Assembly (NCBI GenBank): GCA_946410375.1
Contig: CAMKAB010000045.1
Coordinates: 1 to 6,718, forward strand
Direction of reading: 5' to 3'
Length of the DNA stretch: 6,718 nucleotides
Source: an uncultured Spirochaetaceae bacterium
GTDB lineage: Bacteria > Spirochaetota > Spirochaetia > Sphaerochaetales > Sphaerochaetaceae
How positions within the stretch are numbered: position 1 is the stretch's first letter; each line of letters starts with the position of its first letter. The position numbers and the translations under genes were made by a program. The notes under the pieces are model-generated. The model saw only the letters and a program-made list of their open reading frames with translations, was not told the DNA's origin and ran no database searches. Shown here one piece after another: positions 6,259 through 6,718 of this stretch.

Positions 6259-6310
6259 ATTGTTTCGGATTGGCTATAGTATGTCGGTTTTCTGTTTGTT
6301 TGAAAAGACG

Positions 6311-6414
6311 GAACCGACCGGATTCTGATTGGTTACCGTAGACCGTAGGCAGTCTTTCCGTTTGGAAAGTCTTTTGATTGCTGAACCGACCTGCTTCTGA
6401 TTTGTTCCCGCGGA
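6311..6414. repeat. Imperfect 32-nt direct repeat, 72-nt period
   Basis: Segments 6311-6342 and 6383-6414 match at 26 of 32 positions, beginning with the shared GAACCGACC and including TTCTGATT. The first copy also forms an inverted repeat with GTCGGTT at 6283-6289 (AACCGAC at 6312-6318). Origin and role are unknown; a decayed intergenic repeat family is possible. Confidence 0.55.
6354..6374 (+). other. Small stem-loop, possible weak second terminator
   Basis: CTTTCC (6354-6359) and GGAAAG (6364-6369) form a perfect 6-bp stem with a GTTT loop, extended by AG/CT across a T-T mismatch, and followed by TCTTTT. It lies about 100 nt after the main rnf terminator and could act as a back-up, but the T run is short. 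Confidence 0.35.
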
Positions 6415-6490
6415 TTTCGGATTTCATTGCTCGTTCAGACAAAGGGTGCGAATACGACCAAAACCTTTTACAAAATTTATCCCGGAATTT

Positions 6491-6718
6491 TTATCTTTTT
6501 CTGCGCTTGAATACGGTGAAACGGGAGAATACCTGTTTTACGCTGAAAGTTTCGGGTACATCATCAGGACCTCCGAGAAAGAGCCTGTTGCAACGCAGAA
6601 TGCGGAAAAAACCCATGAACGTGCCCTTTATTATTCCGAAACGTTCCACGGCGGAAATGAAGAATACGGAGCATGAGGGTTCGTAAATGCAGTCCGGGCA
6701 GATTGCGGGAGAAATGTG
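6491..6718 (-). CDS. yidD: Membrane protein insertion efficiency factor YidD (partial, N-terminus beyond window)
   Basis: Read from the right edge on the minus strand, 75 codons end in TAA at 6493-6491. Visible hallmarks of the YidD family, numbering from the first visible residue, are ISP (2-4), the cysteine block CIYEPSCS (10-17), AVERFGIIKG (23-32), RILRCNR (39-45) and GGPDDVP (49-55), followed by a basic tail ending KRRKR. YidD is a small membrane-associated protein that helps YidC insert inner-membrane proteins, and its gene usually lies beside rpmH, rnpA and yidC; those would be further right, outside the window. Probably 10-20 N-terminal residues are missing. It is a divergent member: the common CR[FY].P[ST]CS, CHP/CNP and DPVP blocks read CIYEPSCS, CNR and DDVP here. 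It is convergent with rnfB and probably unrelated to Rnf function. Confidence 0.88.
   Translation of the reverse strand, partial: HISPAICPDCIYEPSCSVFFISAVERFGIIKGTFMGFFRILRCNRLFLGGPDDVPETFSVKQVFSRFTVFKRRKR

Larger units (their letters stand above)
6174..6490. other. Convergent intergenic region between rnfB and yidD
   Basis: This 317-nt stretch holds the rnf terminator, an imperfect direct repeat and a small hairpin. A minus-strand frame of 61 codons (6442-6257) starts at TTG with no ribosome-binding site and looks unlike a protein, so no gene is called. No strong terminator for yidD was seen; AAAATT and AATTTT just after its stop could form a weak stem without a T run. Confidence 0.6.

Noticed and set aside
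6137..6328. 63-codon + strand frame overlapping the rnfB end
   Set aside because: It overlaps the conserved C-terminus of RnfB and runs through the terminator hairpins.
6257..6442. 61-codon minus-strand frame between rnfB and yidD
   Set aside because: It starts at TTG without a ribosome-binding site, crosses a hairpin and the direct repeat, reaches the rnf terminator and has no protein-like pattern.
6378..6686. Two + strand reading frames (102 and 76 codons) near the right end
   Set aside because: Both are shadows of the minus-strand yidD, whose conserved cysteine, RILRC and GGPDDVP blocks identify the coding strand.

Overview
The window is built around one complete operon, rnfCDGEAB, on the + strand from about 1060 to 6173. 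It encodes all six subunits of an Rnf complex, the membrane-bound ferredoxin:NAD+ oxidoreductase that couples electron transfer to Na+ or H+ translocation. Two partial minus-strand genes flank it, each cut by a window edge. On the left (1-651) is a P-loop ATPase divergent from rnfC. On the right (6491-6718) is the C-terminal part of a YidD membrane-insertion factor convergent with rnfB.

Layout. 1-651 (-): 'MKTYALVG' P-loop protein with Walker A GRSGTGKS, probably continuing into an Asp23/Gls24-like domain outside the window; its promoter lies so close to the first ATG that the mRNA may be leaderless. 652-1059: divergent intergenic region with that promoter, a 20-bp-spaced direct repeat around its -35, two candidate rnf promoters and a 13-bp palindrome at the predicted start of the rnf transcript. 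1060-6173 (+): rnfC, rnfD, rnfG, rnfE, rnfA, rnfB, tightly packed with 4-nt ATGA overlaps or gaps of 8-16 nt. 6199-6258: strong intrinsic terminator with a nested second hairpin. 6259-6490: non-coding spacer with an imperfect 32-nt direct repeat and a small hairpin. 6491-6718 (-): yidD 3' end.

How the genes work together. RnfB takes electrons from reduced ferredoxin through its iron-sulfur clusters. RnfA and RnfE carry the paired cysteines expected to hold a [2Fe-2S] cluster inside the membrane. RnfG and RnfD have covalent-FMN motifs. RnfC, with two [4Fe-4S] motifs and a GxGGxxFP flavin/nucleotide region, passes electrons to NAD+. No apbE flavin transferase, which would be needed to load FMN on RnfD and RnfG, is in the window.

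The most unusual points are protein-level. The C-terminal ferredoxin-like domain of RnfB has kept the four cysteines of one cluster and lost those of the other. Both FMN-acceptor positions (RnfD and RnfG) are serine rather than the usual threonine, and RnfG also lacks the motif aspartate.

Organism. An anaerobic bacterium of moderate GC is implied by Rnf. The CDGEAB gene order, the divergent YidD and the MKTYALVG ATPase fit a spirochaete such as a host-associated Treponema or a clostridial lineage; this is inference and cannot be settled from the window.
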